From: Nonomuraea deserti
Lineage (GTDB): Bacteria > Actinomycetota > Actinomycetes > Streptosporangiales > Streptosporangiaceae
Direction of reading: 5' to 3'
DNA length: 58,290 nucleotides
Assembly: GCF_004348685.1 (NCBI RefSeq)
Contig: NZ_SMKO01000038.1
Span: 1 to 58,290 of the forward strand
Shown here: positions 1 to 8,554 of the stretch, in pieces
Layout: every line of letters starts with the position of its first letter
Position numbering within the stretch: position 1 is the stretch's first letter
Translations under genes and position numbers: made by a program
Notes under the pieces: model-generated
What the model was told of the DNA's origin: nothing
Database searches by the model: none
Seen by the model: the letters and a program-made list of their open reading frames with translations, nothing else

Positions 1-46
1 CCGCGTCCCCGCGTCCCCGCGTCCCCGCGTCCCCGCGTCCCCGCGT
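1..46. repeat. 8-bp tandem repeat at window edge
   Basis: The window opens with about five and a half copies of the octamer ccgcgtcc. It is non-coding, lies downstream of parB, and may continue beyond the window. From 47 to 190 I see no gene. Confidence 0.8.
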
Positions 47-190
47 CGAGGATTATCCCGGTGGCTGGACGCGTGAGGGGCACCGTGCCCGACTGCGCGA
101 GGATTCATCGCTTACGGAGCTTCCATCGCCTGACCCCACGGGGATTGCAACGACCTGCCCGCACCCTCCGACGTGTGAGCGGGGCCGAGC

Positions 191-204
191 GTTTCACGTG
201 AAAC
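191..204. promoter_or_regulatory. parS: parS site 1
   Basis: This is the perfect 14-bp palindrome gtttcacgtgaaac, which matches the universal chromosomal parS sequence bound by ParB. It sits 44 bp beyond the parB stop codon and is the first of a close pair. Confidence 0.93.
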
Positions 205-224
205 AACGCATCAGGCTTGGCGTG

Positions 225-238
225 GTTTCACGTGAAAC
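225..238. promoter_or_regulatory. parS: parS site 2
   Basis: This is a second perfect gtttcacgtgaaac palindrome. It lies 34 bp from the first, start to start, so the two sites are about three helical turns apart. It sits just after the parB stop codon. Confidence 0.93.
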
Positions 239-247
239 AGCCGCACG

Positions 248-1210
248 TCACTCCTGCGCGTCCCGCATCGCCCGCACGGCCTCAGGCGCCATGGTGTCGA
301 TGATGCGCTCAAGGTCATCGATCGTCGCGAACTCCACGACGATGCGGCCCTTACGGCGTCCCAGATCGACTTTGACCTTGGTCTCGAAGTGGTCGGAGAG
401 GCGGTCGGCGAGATGGGTGAGCCCGGGGGCGGTGGGCTTCGAGGGCTGGCGTTCGCGGGGAGCGTTCTGGGCGGCCTGGGCGCTCCCCATGGCGACGATC
501 TCTTCGACCGCCCGTACCGAAAGGAGCTCTGCCACGATCCGTTGCGCGAGCTGGATCTGCTCCTCTACGGAGCTCAACCCGAGCAGAGCCCGCGCGTGGC
601 CGGCGCTGATCACACCGGCGGCAACCTTGGGTTGGATTTCGGGCGGGAGGTTCAGCAGGCGGAGGGTGTTGGTGATGTGGGAACGGGAACGGCCGACCTT
701 CTGGGCCAGCTGGTCGTGCGTCGCCTGGAAGTCGTCAAGAAGTTGCTGGTAGGCCGCGGCCTCTTCCAGCGGGTTCAGCTGCTCGCGCTGGAGGTTTTCG
801 ATGAGCGCGTCCCGCAGGAGGTCGGTGTCCTGCGTGTTGCGGACGATCGCGGGAACCGGGTCGAGACCGACCTGCTTGCACGCCCGCCAGCGCCGCTCCC
901 CCATGATCAGCTCGTACTGCCCACCACCGACTGACCGCACCACGATCGGCTGCAGGAGGCCCACCTCGCGGATGGACTTCGCAAGCTCCTCAAGGCGTTC
1001 GCCGTCGAAGACCTCACGAGGCTGGCGCGGGTTGGGAACGATCGCCTCCAGGGCGATCTCCTTGAAGTACGCCCCGGCGACCGGCTTCGGGCCCGTCTCC
1101 GCCGTTGACCCGTTGGCCGAGGACGGGACCGCCCCCGTGCCGTCAACGATGGGACCGGTCGGGATGAGCGCCCCGAGCCCCTTGCCCAATCCCCGCCGCT
1201 GCTGACTCAC
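248..1210 (-). CDS. parB: Chromosome partitioning protein ParB
   Basis: ParB is the CTP-dependent clamp that loads at parS sites, spreads, and works with ParA to segregate the origin region. The 320-residue protein opens with the typical LGKGLGALI segment. The N-terminal CTPase/ParB domain (about residues 50-140) contains the GERRWRA arginine motif, a central HTH recognises parS (about 150-215), and a basic C-terminal dimerisation domain contains GRRKGRIVVEF. The GTG start at 1210 is supported by an upstream GAGGAGA ribosome-binding site. Two parS sites follow its stop codon. parA lies upstream on the same strand, but about 830 bp of repeat-rich non-coding DNA separates them. This is wider than the usual parAB spacing, so separate promoters are possible. 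Confidence 0.97.
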   Translation of the reverse strand: MSQQRRGLGKGLGALIPTGPIVDGTGAVPSSANGSTAETGPKPVAGAYFKEIALEAIVPNPRQPREVFDGERLEELAKSIREVGLLQPIVVRSVGGGQYELIMGERRWRACKQVGLDPVPAIVRNTQDTDLLRDALIENLQREQLNPLEEAAAYQQLLDDFQATHDQLAQKVGRSRSHITNTLRLLNLPPEIQPKVAAGVISAGHARALLGLSSVEEQIQLAQRIVAELLSVRAVEEIVAMGSAQAAQNAPRERQPSKPTAPGLTHLADRLSDHFETKVKVDLGRRKGRIVVEFATIDDLERIIDTMAPEAVRAMRDAQE

Positions 1211-1454
1211 TGCGTCTCCTCATCCAGCCGGTCGATTCCGGTCACTCCTGGAGAGGTTACCGTTGCGCGCCGGACGGAGTGTCCGCTCGCCACACACCGT
1301 CCCGTTGGATTTACCCCGAGACGATCACAAATCTGCCCAACTCATGACCGCCCCCGCGATCTCACGCGCTCTCCCCCGCACCAGCGAAGCCGGCGCGACG
1401 TCACGGTGATTGCTACGAGCCTGGGGAGCTCCGGCGAACGCCGGTTTCCCTTGA

Positions 1455-1860
1455 CCCGCCGCACTGGCCGCCGCACGTCTGGATCAGCCCTCGTATGTCA
1501 CGCCGGCCGCCGCACACCGGAATCAGCTCTCACATGTCGAGTCGGCCCGCTGCGCCGAGCCAGCCCCGAATGCCGGATCGGCAGCCCCGCTGCCATGTCA
1601 GCCCTCGAATGCCAGGGCGGCGCCGCACGCCGGGTCGGCCGCCGCACGCCGGGACAATCCTTCCTATGCCGAGTCACTCCTCGCACGCCGCGGTCAGTCT
1701 CGCATGTCAGGTCGGCCCGCTATGCCGGGTCGGCCCAGACGCAGAGTCGGTCACCGCACGCCGGGTCAGTCCTCCTATACCGAGCCGGCCGCCGATGCTG
1801 GGTGGGCCGCCGCACGCGGGGTCGGCCGCCGAGGCTGGGTTGGTCGGCGTATGTCGGGGT
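1455..1860. repeat. Degenerate GC-rich repeats between parA and parB
   Basis: The non-coding stretch 1211-2037 contains repeated, diverged units built around gccgcacgccgggtc, followed by cctatgccgagtcggcc. The unit is roughly 35-40 bp long. Open frames across it on both strands give only Arg/Gly/Pro-rich low-complexity peptides without plausible ribosome-binding sites, so I do not call a gene here. Confidence 0.6.
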
Positions 1861-2037
1861 GGGCTCTCCGCGTGTAGCTCAAGGGCTAGGCGGTCCAAGT
1901 GAGACGGCGGGAGAGAGGTGAGCGGGAGTGTACGTTCCGCGGAGGTGACGTGAGCGGGTGCGGCTTGCTCGGACGACGTTGGGAACACTCCGGCGGTCGA
2001 GGCGCGGCGACCACGCCTTGCGGGGATGGTGCGAAGT

Positions 2038-3105
2038 TCAGGCGACCGTGGCGCGGTGTGCTATCTCCCGGGCGGCGTCCATGTAGGCCATCGCGCCGCT
2101 GGACCCCGGGTCGTAGGTCATGACCGACTGCCCGTAGCTGGGCGCCTCCGACAGGCGGACACTGCGCGGGATGACCGTGTTGAGCACCGTATCGCCGAAG
2201 TGGGCCCGCACCTCGTCCGCCACCTGCGAGGCCAGCCGGGTGCGGCCGTCGTACATCGTGAGGACGATGGTCGACAGGTTGAGGGTGGGGTTGAGGTGCG
2301 CCTTGATCAGGTCGACGTTCCTGAGGAGCTGGCCGAGGCCCTCCAGCGCGTAGTACTCGCACTGGATGGGGATCATGACCTCGTCCGCGGCCACCAAGGC
2401 GTTCACGGTCAGGAGCCCGAGGGACGGCGGGCAGTCGATGACGATGTAGTCGAGGTCGATGGCGTCGTAGGCCGCCAGCGCGCGGCGGAGGCGGGCTTCC
2501 CTCGCCACCAGGGAGACCAGCTCGATCTCCGCACCCGCCAGGTCGATGGTGGCCGGAGCGCAATAGAGGTTGGGCATGTCGGGCACTTGCTTGACGATGT
2601 CGGCCATGGGCAGGTCGTCCACAAGCACCTGATAGACGTCGGGGACGTCGCCGCGGTGCTCCGTGGCCAGCGCTGTGGAAGCGTTGCCCTGAGGGTCAAG
2701 ATCGACTACGAGGACTCGCTGGCCGTGCATCGACAGGGCGGCGGCGATGTTGACTGAGGTGGTGGTCTTGCCTACGCCGCCCTTCTGGTTGGCCACCGCG
2801 ATCACCCTCGTCTTGGCCGGCCGAGGCCAGGTGCCGTCGCCACCTGTGGGGCTCTCGCCGGACTGGATGGCCGTCTGGGTTGCGGATGTTTCACGTGAAA
2901 CCACTGAGCTGAGCGCCTCTCGTACCAACGGCGATTCACCGGGGTTCAGGGGGGTCTGGGTCACGATGGCCATCCTTTCAACGAGTGGTGTGCCGGTGCC
3001 GGGAATTGACTGTCGCGACACGCCCATTTCGGGCCAGCCAACTCCGGTTGGACTCTCGGACGAACGGCTGCCCGGCCAGCCAAGACCGCTTGACGCGACT
3101 GGCAC
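2038..3105 (-). CDS. parA: Chromosome partitioning ATPase ParA
   Basis: ParA is the Walker-type ATPase partner of ParB. The deviant Walker A motif KGGVGKTT follows IAVANQ, and the switch regions VVDLDPQGN and YIVIDCPPSLG are intact. The C-terminus carries the typical IPRSVRLSEAPSYGQ segment. A Pro/Ser/Thr-rich N-terminal extension of about 90 residues precedes the ATPase fold. I place the start at GTG 3105 because AGGAGG lies 8 nt upstream. The upstream GTG at 3114 overlaps the rsmG stop but sits directly on the ribosome-binding site, and an ATG at 2973 would shorten the extension. The gene follows rsmG with overlap or near-overlap, suggesting translational coupling. A parS palindrome is embedded in the N-terminal extension, where it encodes VSRET. 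Confidence 0.96.
   Translation of the reverse strand: MPVASSGLGWPGSRSSESPTGVGWPEMGVSRQSIPGTGTPLVERMAIVTQTPLNPGESPLVREALSSVVSRETSATQTAIQSGESPTGGDGTWPRPAKTRVIAVANQKGGVGKTTTSVNIAAALSMHGQRVLVVDLDPQGNASTALATEHRGDVPDVYQVLVDDLPMADIVKQVPDMPNLYCAPATIDLAGAEIELVSLVAREARLRRALAAYDAIDLDYIVIDCPPSLGLLTVNALVAADEVMIPIQCEYYALEGLGQLLRNVDLIKAHLNPTLNLSTIVLTMYDGRTRLASQVADEVRAHFGDTVLNTVIPRSVRLSEAPSYGQSVMTYDPGSSGAMAYMDAAREIAHRATVA
2888..2901. promoter_or_regulatory. parS: parS site 3, inside parA
   Basis: This is a third perfect gtttcacgtgaaac palindrome. It lies within the coding sequence for the non-conserved N-terminal extension of ParA and is read there as Val-Ser-Arg-Glu-Thr. It is about 2.65 kb from the other two sites. 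Confidence 0.92.
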
Positions 3106-3110
3106 AACCG

Positions 3111-3782
3111 TCACCTCCTTCGTCGCCGCCCGGCTCGCTCCGGCGCGCGACCCGCTACCACCCGAACCAATGTTGCAGGCGGCTCGACCTTACCGCGCCC
3201 GACGGTCACGAGCTCAGCCGTTCGGGCCCCGGTGGCGCGCAATTCGGCCTCCGCCTCGGCGAGCTCGCCCGCGGCACGCTCCCCCTTCATGGCGATCAGC
3301 TCGCCGCCTTCGCACAGCAGCGGCATGGCCCATCCGAGGAGGCGTTCGAGCGGGGCCACCGCACGAGCGCTGGCGATGTCGTACTCGCGTTTGCCCGCCA
3401 GCTCCTCCGCCCGCCCGCGCAGCACCTCGACGTTGCCGAGCTTGAGCGTGTCGACGCACTCCTGCAGGAACACGGTACGCCGAAGCAGCGGCTCCAGGAG
3501 CGTGACCGTGATGTCCGGCCGGACGATCGCCAGCACGAGCCCCGGCAGCCCGGCGCCGGAGCCGATGTCCACCAGGCGCACGTCGGGCGGCACGACCTCC
3601 GCCACGACCGCGCAGTTGAGCAGGTGACGATCCCAGATCCGCGGCACCTCCCGCGGACCCAGCAGCCCGCGGACGACTCCAGGACCCGCCAGCAGCTCGG
3701 CGTACGTGTTCGCACGCCCCCAAGCCTCCCCGGTGAAGACGTCGCGCGCTATCTCCGGCGGCTCCGGAAGCTCATCGCTCAC
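3111..3782 (-). CDS. rsmG: 16S rRNA (guanine527-N7)-methyltransferase RsmG
   Basis: RsmG (GidB) transfers a methyl group from S-adenosylmethionine to G527 of 16S rRNA; its loss gives low-level streptomycin resistance. The class I SAM-binding motif VDIGSGAGLPGL is clear, preceded by the family segment PRIWDRHLLNC and followed by ARAVAPLERLLGWAMPL. I prefer the GTG at 3782, with GAAAGGG upstream, giving 223 residues; an ATG at 3869 would add 29 basic low-complexity residues. The C-terminus is Arg-rich. The stop overlaps a possible parA start, consistent with an rsmG-parA transcription unit. It is separated from khpB by a 30-bp tandem repeat tract. Confidence 0.95.
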   Translation of the reverse strand: MSDELPEPPEIARDVFTGEAWGRANTYAELLAGPGVVRGLLGPREVPRIWDRHLLNCAVVAEVVPPDVRLVDIGSGAGLPGLVLAIVRPDITVTLLEPLLRRTVFLQECVDTLKLGNVEVLRGRAEELAGKREYDIASARAVAPLERLLGWAMPLLCEGGELIAMKGERAAGELAEAEAELRATGARTAELVTVGRGKVEPPATLVRVVAGRAPERAGRRRRR

Positions 3783-3930
3783 TGGTCGGTGGCCCTTTCT
3801 TGGTGCTTGGTCGAAGCTGGACGCCGATCGCCCTCGGGACCGCGAGGACGTCAGGAATTCGTCCCCCACCCAAGGCTAGATGTGCGATCACAGGGGAAGA
3901 CTAGCGGGCTGTCCCGAGGCTGACGCCGGA

Positions 3931-4108
3931 CCGCGCGAGCCACAGAGGCCGCGCGGCCGACCGCGCGAGCCACAGAGGCCGCGCGGCCGACCGTGCAAGC
4001 CACAGAGGCCGGGCGGACGCCCGCGAGCCACGGAGGCCGCGCGGACGACCGCGCGAGCCACGGAGGCCAGGCGGACGACCGCGCACGCCACAGAGGCGGT
4101 GCGGACGA
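3931..4108. repeat. Six 30-bp tandem repeats between khpB and rsmG
   Basis: Six copies of a 30-bp unit run head to tail. Copies 1 (3931-3960) and 2 (3961-3990) are identical, copy 3 (3991-4020) has a few changes, copy 4 (4021-4048) has lost 2 bp, and copies 5 and 6 (4049-4108) are diverged. The core is gagccacagaggccgcgcgg. The surrounding 425 bp (3783-4207) shows no gene; the repeats can be read as Arg/Gly-rich peptides, but no ribosome-binding site supports translation. Confidence 0.9.
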
Positions 4109-4207
4109 GCGCGTGGCCCGTGGCCGCCGGCCACGATCAGCGGGCGAACATACGAACGGCCGCCTGCCCCGCGGTCAGGCGGCGGGCAGACGGCCGGTTG
4201 GGACGTG

Positions 4208-4696
4208 TCAAGCAGGCAGGACCACGACGTACCGCTGAGGCTCCTCGCCCTCCGACTCGCTGCGGAGCCCGGCGGACGCCACGGCGTCATGGACGATCTT
4301 GCGCTCGAACGGCGTCATCGGGTGCAGGGACTTCGGCTCGCCGTGCTCCCTGACCTGGTTGGCGACCTCGGTGCCGAGCTTGGTCAGCTCTGCCCTGCGG
4401 CGCTCGCGGTAGCCGGCCACGTCGAGCATCAGCCTGGAACGCTCGCCGGTCTGCCGGTGCACGGCCAGGCGGGTCAGCTCCTGCAGCGCTTCCAGGACCT
4501 CTCCCCCGGGCCCCACCAGCTCCGTGCCTTTGAGCCCGACCACGGAGACCAGGGCGCGGTCGCCCTCGACGTCCATGTCGATGTCGCCGTCGATGTCGGC
4601 GATGTCGAGAAGGCCCTCGACGTAGTCGGCAGCGATCTCGCCTTCCTGCTCCAGCGCGCTGAGATCAGGAGCCTTCTCCTGCTCGGCCTCGGTCAT
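4208..4696 (-). CDS. khpB: RNA-binding protein KhpB/Jag (KH and R3H domains)
   Basis: This 162-residue protein has an acidic N-terminus, a central KH domain (around VVGLKGTELVGPGGEVLEALQEL) and a C-terminal R3H domain (RLMLDVAGYRERRR, then HPMTPFERKIVHDAV). The family binds RNA broadly with its partner KhpA and influences division and cell-wall growth in Gram-positives. The Jag_N domain of Firmicutes homologues is absent, as is usual in actinobacteria. I choose ATG 4696 because AAGGAGAGG lies at good spacing. A GTG at 4720 overlaps the yidC stop (GTGA) but lacks its own ribosome-binding site. It lies in the rpmH-rnpA-yidD-yidC-khpB operon. Confidence 0.94.
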   Translation of the reverse strand: MTEAEQEKAPDLSALEQEGEIAADYVEGLLDIADIDGDIDMDVEGDRALVSVVGLKGTELVGPGGEVLEALQELTRLAVHRQTGERSRLMLDVAGYRERRRAELTKLGTEVANQVREHGEPKSLHPMTPFERKIVHDAVASAGLRSESEGEEPQRYVVVLPA

Positions 4697-4716
4697 GGCC
4701 GGCCTCTCCTTCGTGT

Positions 4717-5667
4717 TCACGACTTCTTGCTGCCGGTGCGCTTGCTGCGGGACTGCCGGCTCGGCTGTTGCCTGATGATCTTAGGCTCCGGCGGGGGCGG
4801 CGGCGCCTGCTCCTCAGGGGGTGTCTTGCGAATCTTCGCGATCAGACCCTGCTTCGGCGGCACGGGGATCACGTTGCCCTTGGCGTCGTACTGCGGCATC
4901 GGGTGCCGGCTGTAGAACCAGTGCTGCTGGCCGAGCGTCCACACGTTGGTGGTGACCCAGTAGAGGATCAGGCCGAGGGGGAAGTTGAGGCTGAAGATGG
5001 CGAACAGCGGCGAGATGTACATCAGGATCTTCTGCTGCTGCGCCATGGGGTTGTCCGGCATCTGGGCCATGGACCGGGTGACGCTCTGCCGCACGGTGAG
5101 GAACGTGGTGAGCGAGCTGATCGCCACGAAGATGCCCAGCACGATCTTCGTCTGCACCGCGCCGGCCTGGAACGTCGCGAGCTGTTCGGCCGACATCCAG
5201 AAGTGGGCGGGCAGCGGGGCGCCGAAGATGTGGGCGCTTCTCGCGCTGTCGACCAGTTCCTGCGTCATGCCGTAGTCGGGCTCGCCGTTGGCCATCTTCT
5301 GGAGCACGGTGAACATGGAGATGAAGATGGGGAACTGCGCGACAACGGGCAGGCAGCCGCCGAGGGGGTTGGCTCCGGCGCCCTGGTAGAGCGCCATGAC
5401 CTCCTGGTTCATCCGCTGCTTGTCGTTCTTGTAGCGCTTGCGCAGCTCCTGCACCTTGGGGGCGAGTTCCTGCATCTTCCGCGAAGATCGCATCTGCTTC
5501 AGGAAGAGCGGGAAGATCAGGATCCGCATGAACACGGTCAGCGTGATGATCGTCAGCGCCCAGGTCAGCCCGCTGTCCGGGTTGAGGACCGTGCTGTATG
5601 CAGTATGGATCCAGATGATGACTTGGGCTACGGCTTGGTACAGCCAGCTCAGCCAGGACAGCTCCAC
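4717..5667 (-). CDS. yidC: Membrane protein insertase YidC
   Basis: YidC/Oxa1 insertase helps membrane proteins enter the bilayer, alone or with SecYEG. The protein has an N-terminal hydrophobic segment (VAQVIIWIHTAY), then TM segments around WALTIITLTVFMRILIFPLF, the conserved NPLGGCLPVVAQFPIFISMF, IVLGIFVAISSLTTFL and SPLFAIFSLNFPLGLILYW. A basic coiled hairpin (LKQMRSSRKMQELAPKVQEL) follows TM2. The tail is Pro-rich and then strongly basic (SRQSRSKRTGSKKS), as expected for ribosome contact. The GTG start at 5667 has AGGGAG upstream; extension to 5724 would overlap yidD by 53 bp. It lacks the large periplasmic domain, typical of Gram-positive members. Confidence 0.96.
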   Translation of the reverse strand: MELSWLSWLYQAVAQVIIWIHTAYSTVLNPDSGLTWALTIITLTVFMRILIFPLFLKQMRSSRKMQELAPKVQELRKRYKNDKQRMNQEVMALYQGAGANPLGGCLPVVAQFPIFISMFTVLQKMANGEPDYGMTQELVDSARSAHIFGAPLPAHFWMSAEQLATFQAGAVQTKIVLGIFVAISSLTTFLTVRQSVTRSMAQMPDNPMAQQQKILMYISPLFAIFSLNFPLGLILYWVTTNVWTLGQQHWFYSRHPMPQYDAKGNVIPVPPKQGLIAKIRKTPPEEQAPPPPPEPKIIRQQPSRQSRSKRTGSKKS

Positions 5668-5671
5668 CGAG

Positions 5672-5953
5672 CTATCTCCCTTGCGTTTCGTGGGACCGGA
5701 CCGGGCGTGGGGGCACCGGGTCAATACCTCCGGGATGGAATGGGTGGCACCGCCCGATGCGCCGGACAGTCAGCCATGTGCCGCGCAATGCTCCGTGCAC
5801 GGCAATCGCCTCGAGTCCATACGCGCTGCACGACGGATAGAACCGACAGCGCGGACCGAGCAACGGGCCGATGAAGGCCCGGTAGAACCGGATGGGGAGG
5901 ATGAGCGCCCGAGCGGCGGGGCTCGGCGCCACCACTTGCGGCTGCTCTGTCAT
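5672..5953 (-). CDS. yidD: Membrane protein insertion efficiency factor YidD
   Basis: This 93-residue member of the YidD/DUF37 family has the hallmark [22 protein letters not shown] segment with conserved cysteines, followed by [16 protein letters not shown] and [12 protein letters not shown]. The family assists YidC-dependent insertion and sits at the inner face of the membrane. Its ATG overlaps the rnpA stop by 4 nt (ATGA), and it ends 4 bp before the yidC start, so rnpA-yidD-yidC is tightly coupled. Confidence 0.95.
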   Translation of the reverse strand: MTEQPQVVAPSPAARALILPIRFYRAFIGPLLGPRCRFYPSCSAYGLEAIAVHGALRGTWLTVRRIGRCHPFHPGGIDPVPPRPVRSHETQGR

Positions 5954-6315
5954 CTCTGCTGTCCACCCGTCGAGGACTCGTGCCGCCTGAGCAAACGTTC
6001 CAGCGCGGAATCGAGCTCGGCGGCCAGCTGCTCGAATTGCGCGGACGCGGCCGGTGGATTGGCGCGTACCACCAGAAGGCTACCTCGCGGCAGCCGGTCA
6101 AGACGGTCCCGCATCAGGTGTCGGAGCCGTCGCTTGACCTTGTTGCGCGTCACGGCGTCACCGACGGCCTTGCTCACCACGAAACCCACCAGGGGGTCGT
6201 TCTCCCCGGAGATGGTGAAATGCACCACTAGAGTCGGTCGGCCGGCGCGCTTGCCGCGCCGCACCGCCGCCTCGAACTCGTCCCCGCGTCGCATGCGGGA
6301 TTGACGGGACAGCAC
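5950..6315 (-). CDS. rnpA: Ribonuclease P protein component
   Basis: RnpA is the basic protein subunit that helps the RNase P ribozyme remove 5' leaders from pre-tRNAs. The 121-residue protein begins [21 protein letters not shown] and contains the RNR-type signature ([15 protein letters not shown]) that binds the RNA. It follows rpmH by 63 bp and overlaps yidD by 4 nt, the standard order across bacteria. Confidence 0.97.
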   Translation of the reverse strand: MLSRQSRMRRGDEFEAAVRRGKRAGRPTLVVHFTISGENDPLVGFVVSKAVGDAVTRNKVKRRLRHLMRDRLDRLPRGSLLVVRANPPAASAQFEQLAAELDSALERLLRRHESSTGGQQR

Positions 6316-6378
6316 CGTTATACGCCTAACGCCCGCCGGCGAGATGCACCGGCGGGCCGACTATCAGGCGCGGGTCGA

Positions 6379-6516
6379 TCAGGCCGACAGCTTCTCGCGG
6401 CCTTTACGGCGGCGAGCGGCGAGGATGGCGCGACCGGCCCGGGTGCGCATCCGCAGCCGGAAGCCGTGGGTCTTCGCGCGGCGACGGTTGTTCGGCTGGA
6501 AAGTACGCTTGCTCAC
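6379..6516 (-). CDS. rpmH: 50S ribosomal protein L34
   Basis: The 45-residue, very basic protein ([18 protein letters not shown], then [19 protein letters not shown]) is a textbook L34 of the large ribosomal subunit. The start is GTG at 6516, not the upstream in-frame ATG at 6615, because L34 homologues begin exactly at (M)SKRTFQP; a TGGAGC motif lies upstream. It heads the operon rpmH-rnpA-yidD-yidC-khpB and is divergent from dnaA. Confidence 0.97.
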   Translation of the reverse strand: MSKRTFQPNNRRRAKTHGFRLRMRTRAGRAILAARRRKGREKLSA

Positions 6517-6659
6517 GGGTGGGCTCCAGGCTTGATGATGCGCCACGACGGCGCTTAACACACAGGATGGCCTGTCAGGGAAGCGAGGGCACGCGAAATA
6601 GCCGTCGCGTGACAAGCCGACCGTCGTACGTTACGGGGGAAGCGCGGTCCAGGTCAAAC

Positions 6660-6930
6660 CAGACCGGTTATCCACTAATCCACAGGCGACTTTTCCACTG
6701 CCGCGCCAGCGTCCACAGTATGTGCGCCCAGGTGCCACTACGCTGTGGACAACGTCTTGAACGCAGCTGTGCACATGGATACTGTCGGCCCTTCTGGGCC
6801 TGCCCCAAGGCTGTGCACAACCTGTGGATCTCCTGTGGAGGGCCTGTGGAGGCCGGGACGGGAAGCCCGGCAGCCACGCTGTGGACGAAGGGGTCGCCGA
6901 GAGCCGGGGGCGGCCGCGCCATGTGGATAA
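6660..6930. promoter_or_regulatory. rpmH-dnaA intergenic region with DnaA boxes
   Basis: This non-coding region (6517-6973 in full) is dense in DnaA-box-like 9-mers. They include ttatccact (6668-6676), taatccaca (6676-6684), tgtggacaa (6744-6752), tgtggatct (6823-6831), tgtggacga (6881-6889) and the perfect tgtggataa (6922-6930), 44 bp before the dnaA ATG. Such boxes usually mediate autoregulation of dnaA and may be part of a bipartite origin. Confidence 0.8.
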
Positions 6931-6973
6931 ACGATCGCGGGGGGCCGCGAGAGGGAGGAGGGGAAGCCGCATC

Positions 6974-8554
6974 ATGAACGCTGTCGACCTCGGCACGGTA
7001 TGGGCGAGGGCCTTGGCCAACTTCCTCAACGAGAACGTGCCGGTACAGCAGCGCACATGGCTGTCGATGGTGCGTCCGATCGCCCTGGCCAACGACACGA
7101 TCGTGCTCGGCGTCCCCAACGACTTCCTCAAGGACCTCATCGAGGGCAAGCTGCGCCCGCTCGTCGCGCACGCGCTGTCGCAGGAGCTCGGCCGGACGAT
7201 GCGGCTGGCGGTGATGATCGACACGACGGCGCCGGAGCAGCCGCCTGGGGACATTCATCAACAGCCTGTGGCTCTCAGTTATCCCCAGGATGTGGAGAGT
7301 CAGCCGCGTTATGCACAGCCTGTGCAACCGCAGCACAACCAGGCTTCCGAGCCTCCACAGTTCTACTCTCCACAGCCCGAGCAGCCCCAGATATCCACCG
7401 AATATCCACAGCAGAGCTTCTCTTTTGAACAGGCGCAGCCGTACACACCGCCTGTGGAAAAGAGCCCCGAGCCGGCGCCGAACCGCTGGGAGGCTAAGAG
7501 CAACAAGCCCAGCGAACCAGCCCGTCTCAACCAGAAATACACATTCGAGACATTCGTCATCGGCGCCAGCAACCGGTTCGCCCACGCGGCGGCCGTGGCG
7601 GTCGCCGAATCCCCCGCGAAGGCGTACAACCCTCTCTTCATCTACGGCGATTCGGGGCTGGGGAAGACGCATCTGCTGCACGCGATCGGCCACTACGCCC
7701 AGAGCTTGTACGACGGAGCGCGGGTCAGGTACGTGAGCTCCGAGGAGTTCACCAACGACTTCATCAACAGCATCCGCGACCACAAGGCCGACGGGTTCCG
7801 CGGCCGCTACCGCGCGATCGACATCCTGCTGGTGGACGACATCCAGTTCCTGGAGGGCAAGGAGCAGACGCAGGAGGAGTTCTTCCACACCTTCAACACG
7901 CTCCACAACGCCAACAAGCAGATCGTCATCTCCAGCGACCGGGCGCCCAAGCAGCTGATCACGCTGGAGGACCGGTTGCGCAACCGGTTCGAGTGGGGCC
8001 TGATCACCGACGTGCAGCCGCCCGAGCTTGAGACCCGGATCGCCATCCTCAGGAAGAAGGCCATCCAGGAGGGCCTGGCCGCGCCGCCCGAGGTGCTCGA
8101 ATACATCGCGAGCCGCATCTCCACCAACATCCGAGAGCTCGAAGGCGCCCTGATCAGGGTCACCGCGTTCGCCAGCCTCAACCGGCAGGGCGTCGACCTG
8201 CAGCTCGCCGAGGTGGTGTTGAAGGACCTCATCACCTCGGAGTCCGACACCGAGATCACCATCGCGGCGATCATGAGCGAGACCGCTCAGTACTTCGGCA
8301 TCAGCATCGACGACCTGTGCGGCACCTCCCGCAGCCGGGCGCTCGTCAACGCCCGGCAGATCGCCATGTATCTCGCCCGCGAGCTGACCGAGCTGTCGCT
8401 GCCGAAGATCGGCCAGCAATTCGGGGGCCGTGACCACACCACCGTGATGCACGCCGAGCGCAAGATCCGGTCGCTCATCGCGGAGCGAAGGTCGATGTAC
8501 AACCAGGTCAACGAGCTGACAATGCGGATCAAGCAGACACCCCGTGGATCTTGA
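6974..8554 (+). CDS. dnaA: Chromosomal replication initiator DnaA
   Basis: DnaA is the AAA+ initiator that binds DnaA boxes and melts oriC. The 526-residue protein has domain I (residues 1-80, helicase and partner contacts) and a flexible Gln/Pro/Ser-rich domain II (about 85-185). The AAA+ domain III follows, with Walker [10 protein letters not shown] at 225-233 and Walker [10 protein letters not shown]. The C-terminal DNA-binding domain IV carries the signature [17 protein letters not shown] 6974 is chosen because GGAGGAGGGG lies just upstream and the protein begins at the conserved VWARALANF; the longer in-frame extension is the box-rich leader. Domain II is encoded by DNA containing several DnaA-box-like 9-mers. 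Confidence 0.98.
   Translation: MNAVDLGTVWARALANFLNENVPVQQRTWLSMVRPIALANDTIVLGVPNDFLKDLIEGKLRPLVAHALSQELGRTMRLAVMIDTTAPEQPPGDIHQQPVALSYPQDVESQPRYAQPVQPQHNQASEPPQFYSPQPEQPQISTEYPQQSFSFEQAQPYTPPVEKSPEPAPNRWEAKSNKPSEPARLNQKYTFETFVIGASNRFAHAAAVAVAESPAKAYNPLFIYGDSGLGKTHLLHAIGHYAQSLYDGARVRYVSSEEFTNDFINSIRDHKADGFRGRYRAIDILLVDDIQFLEGKEQTQEEFFHTFNTLHNANKQIVISSDRAPKQLITLEDRLRNRFEWGLITDVQPPELETRIAILRKKAIQEGLAAPPEVLEYIASRISTNIRELEGALIRVTAFASLNRQGVDLQLAEVVLKDLITSESDTEITIAAIMSETAQYFGISIDDLCGTSRSRALVNARQIAMYLARELTELSLPKIGQQFGGRDHTTVMHAERKIRSLIAERRSMYNQVNELTMRIKQTPRGS

Noticed and set aside
1406..1921. Frames of 130-170 codons between parB and parA
   Set aside because: They consist of repeat-derived Arg/Gly/Ser sequence, occur in several frames at once and lack ribosome-binding sites.
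3931..4108. CRISPR array
   Set aside because: The repeats are head to tail with no unique spacers, and no cas genes are present anywhere in the window.
3880..4353. Frame over the 30-bp repeats encoding Arg/Pro/Gly-rich peptide
   Set aside because: It depends on the repeat period and overlaps the end of khpB on the opposite strand; no translation signal.
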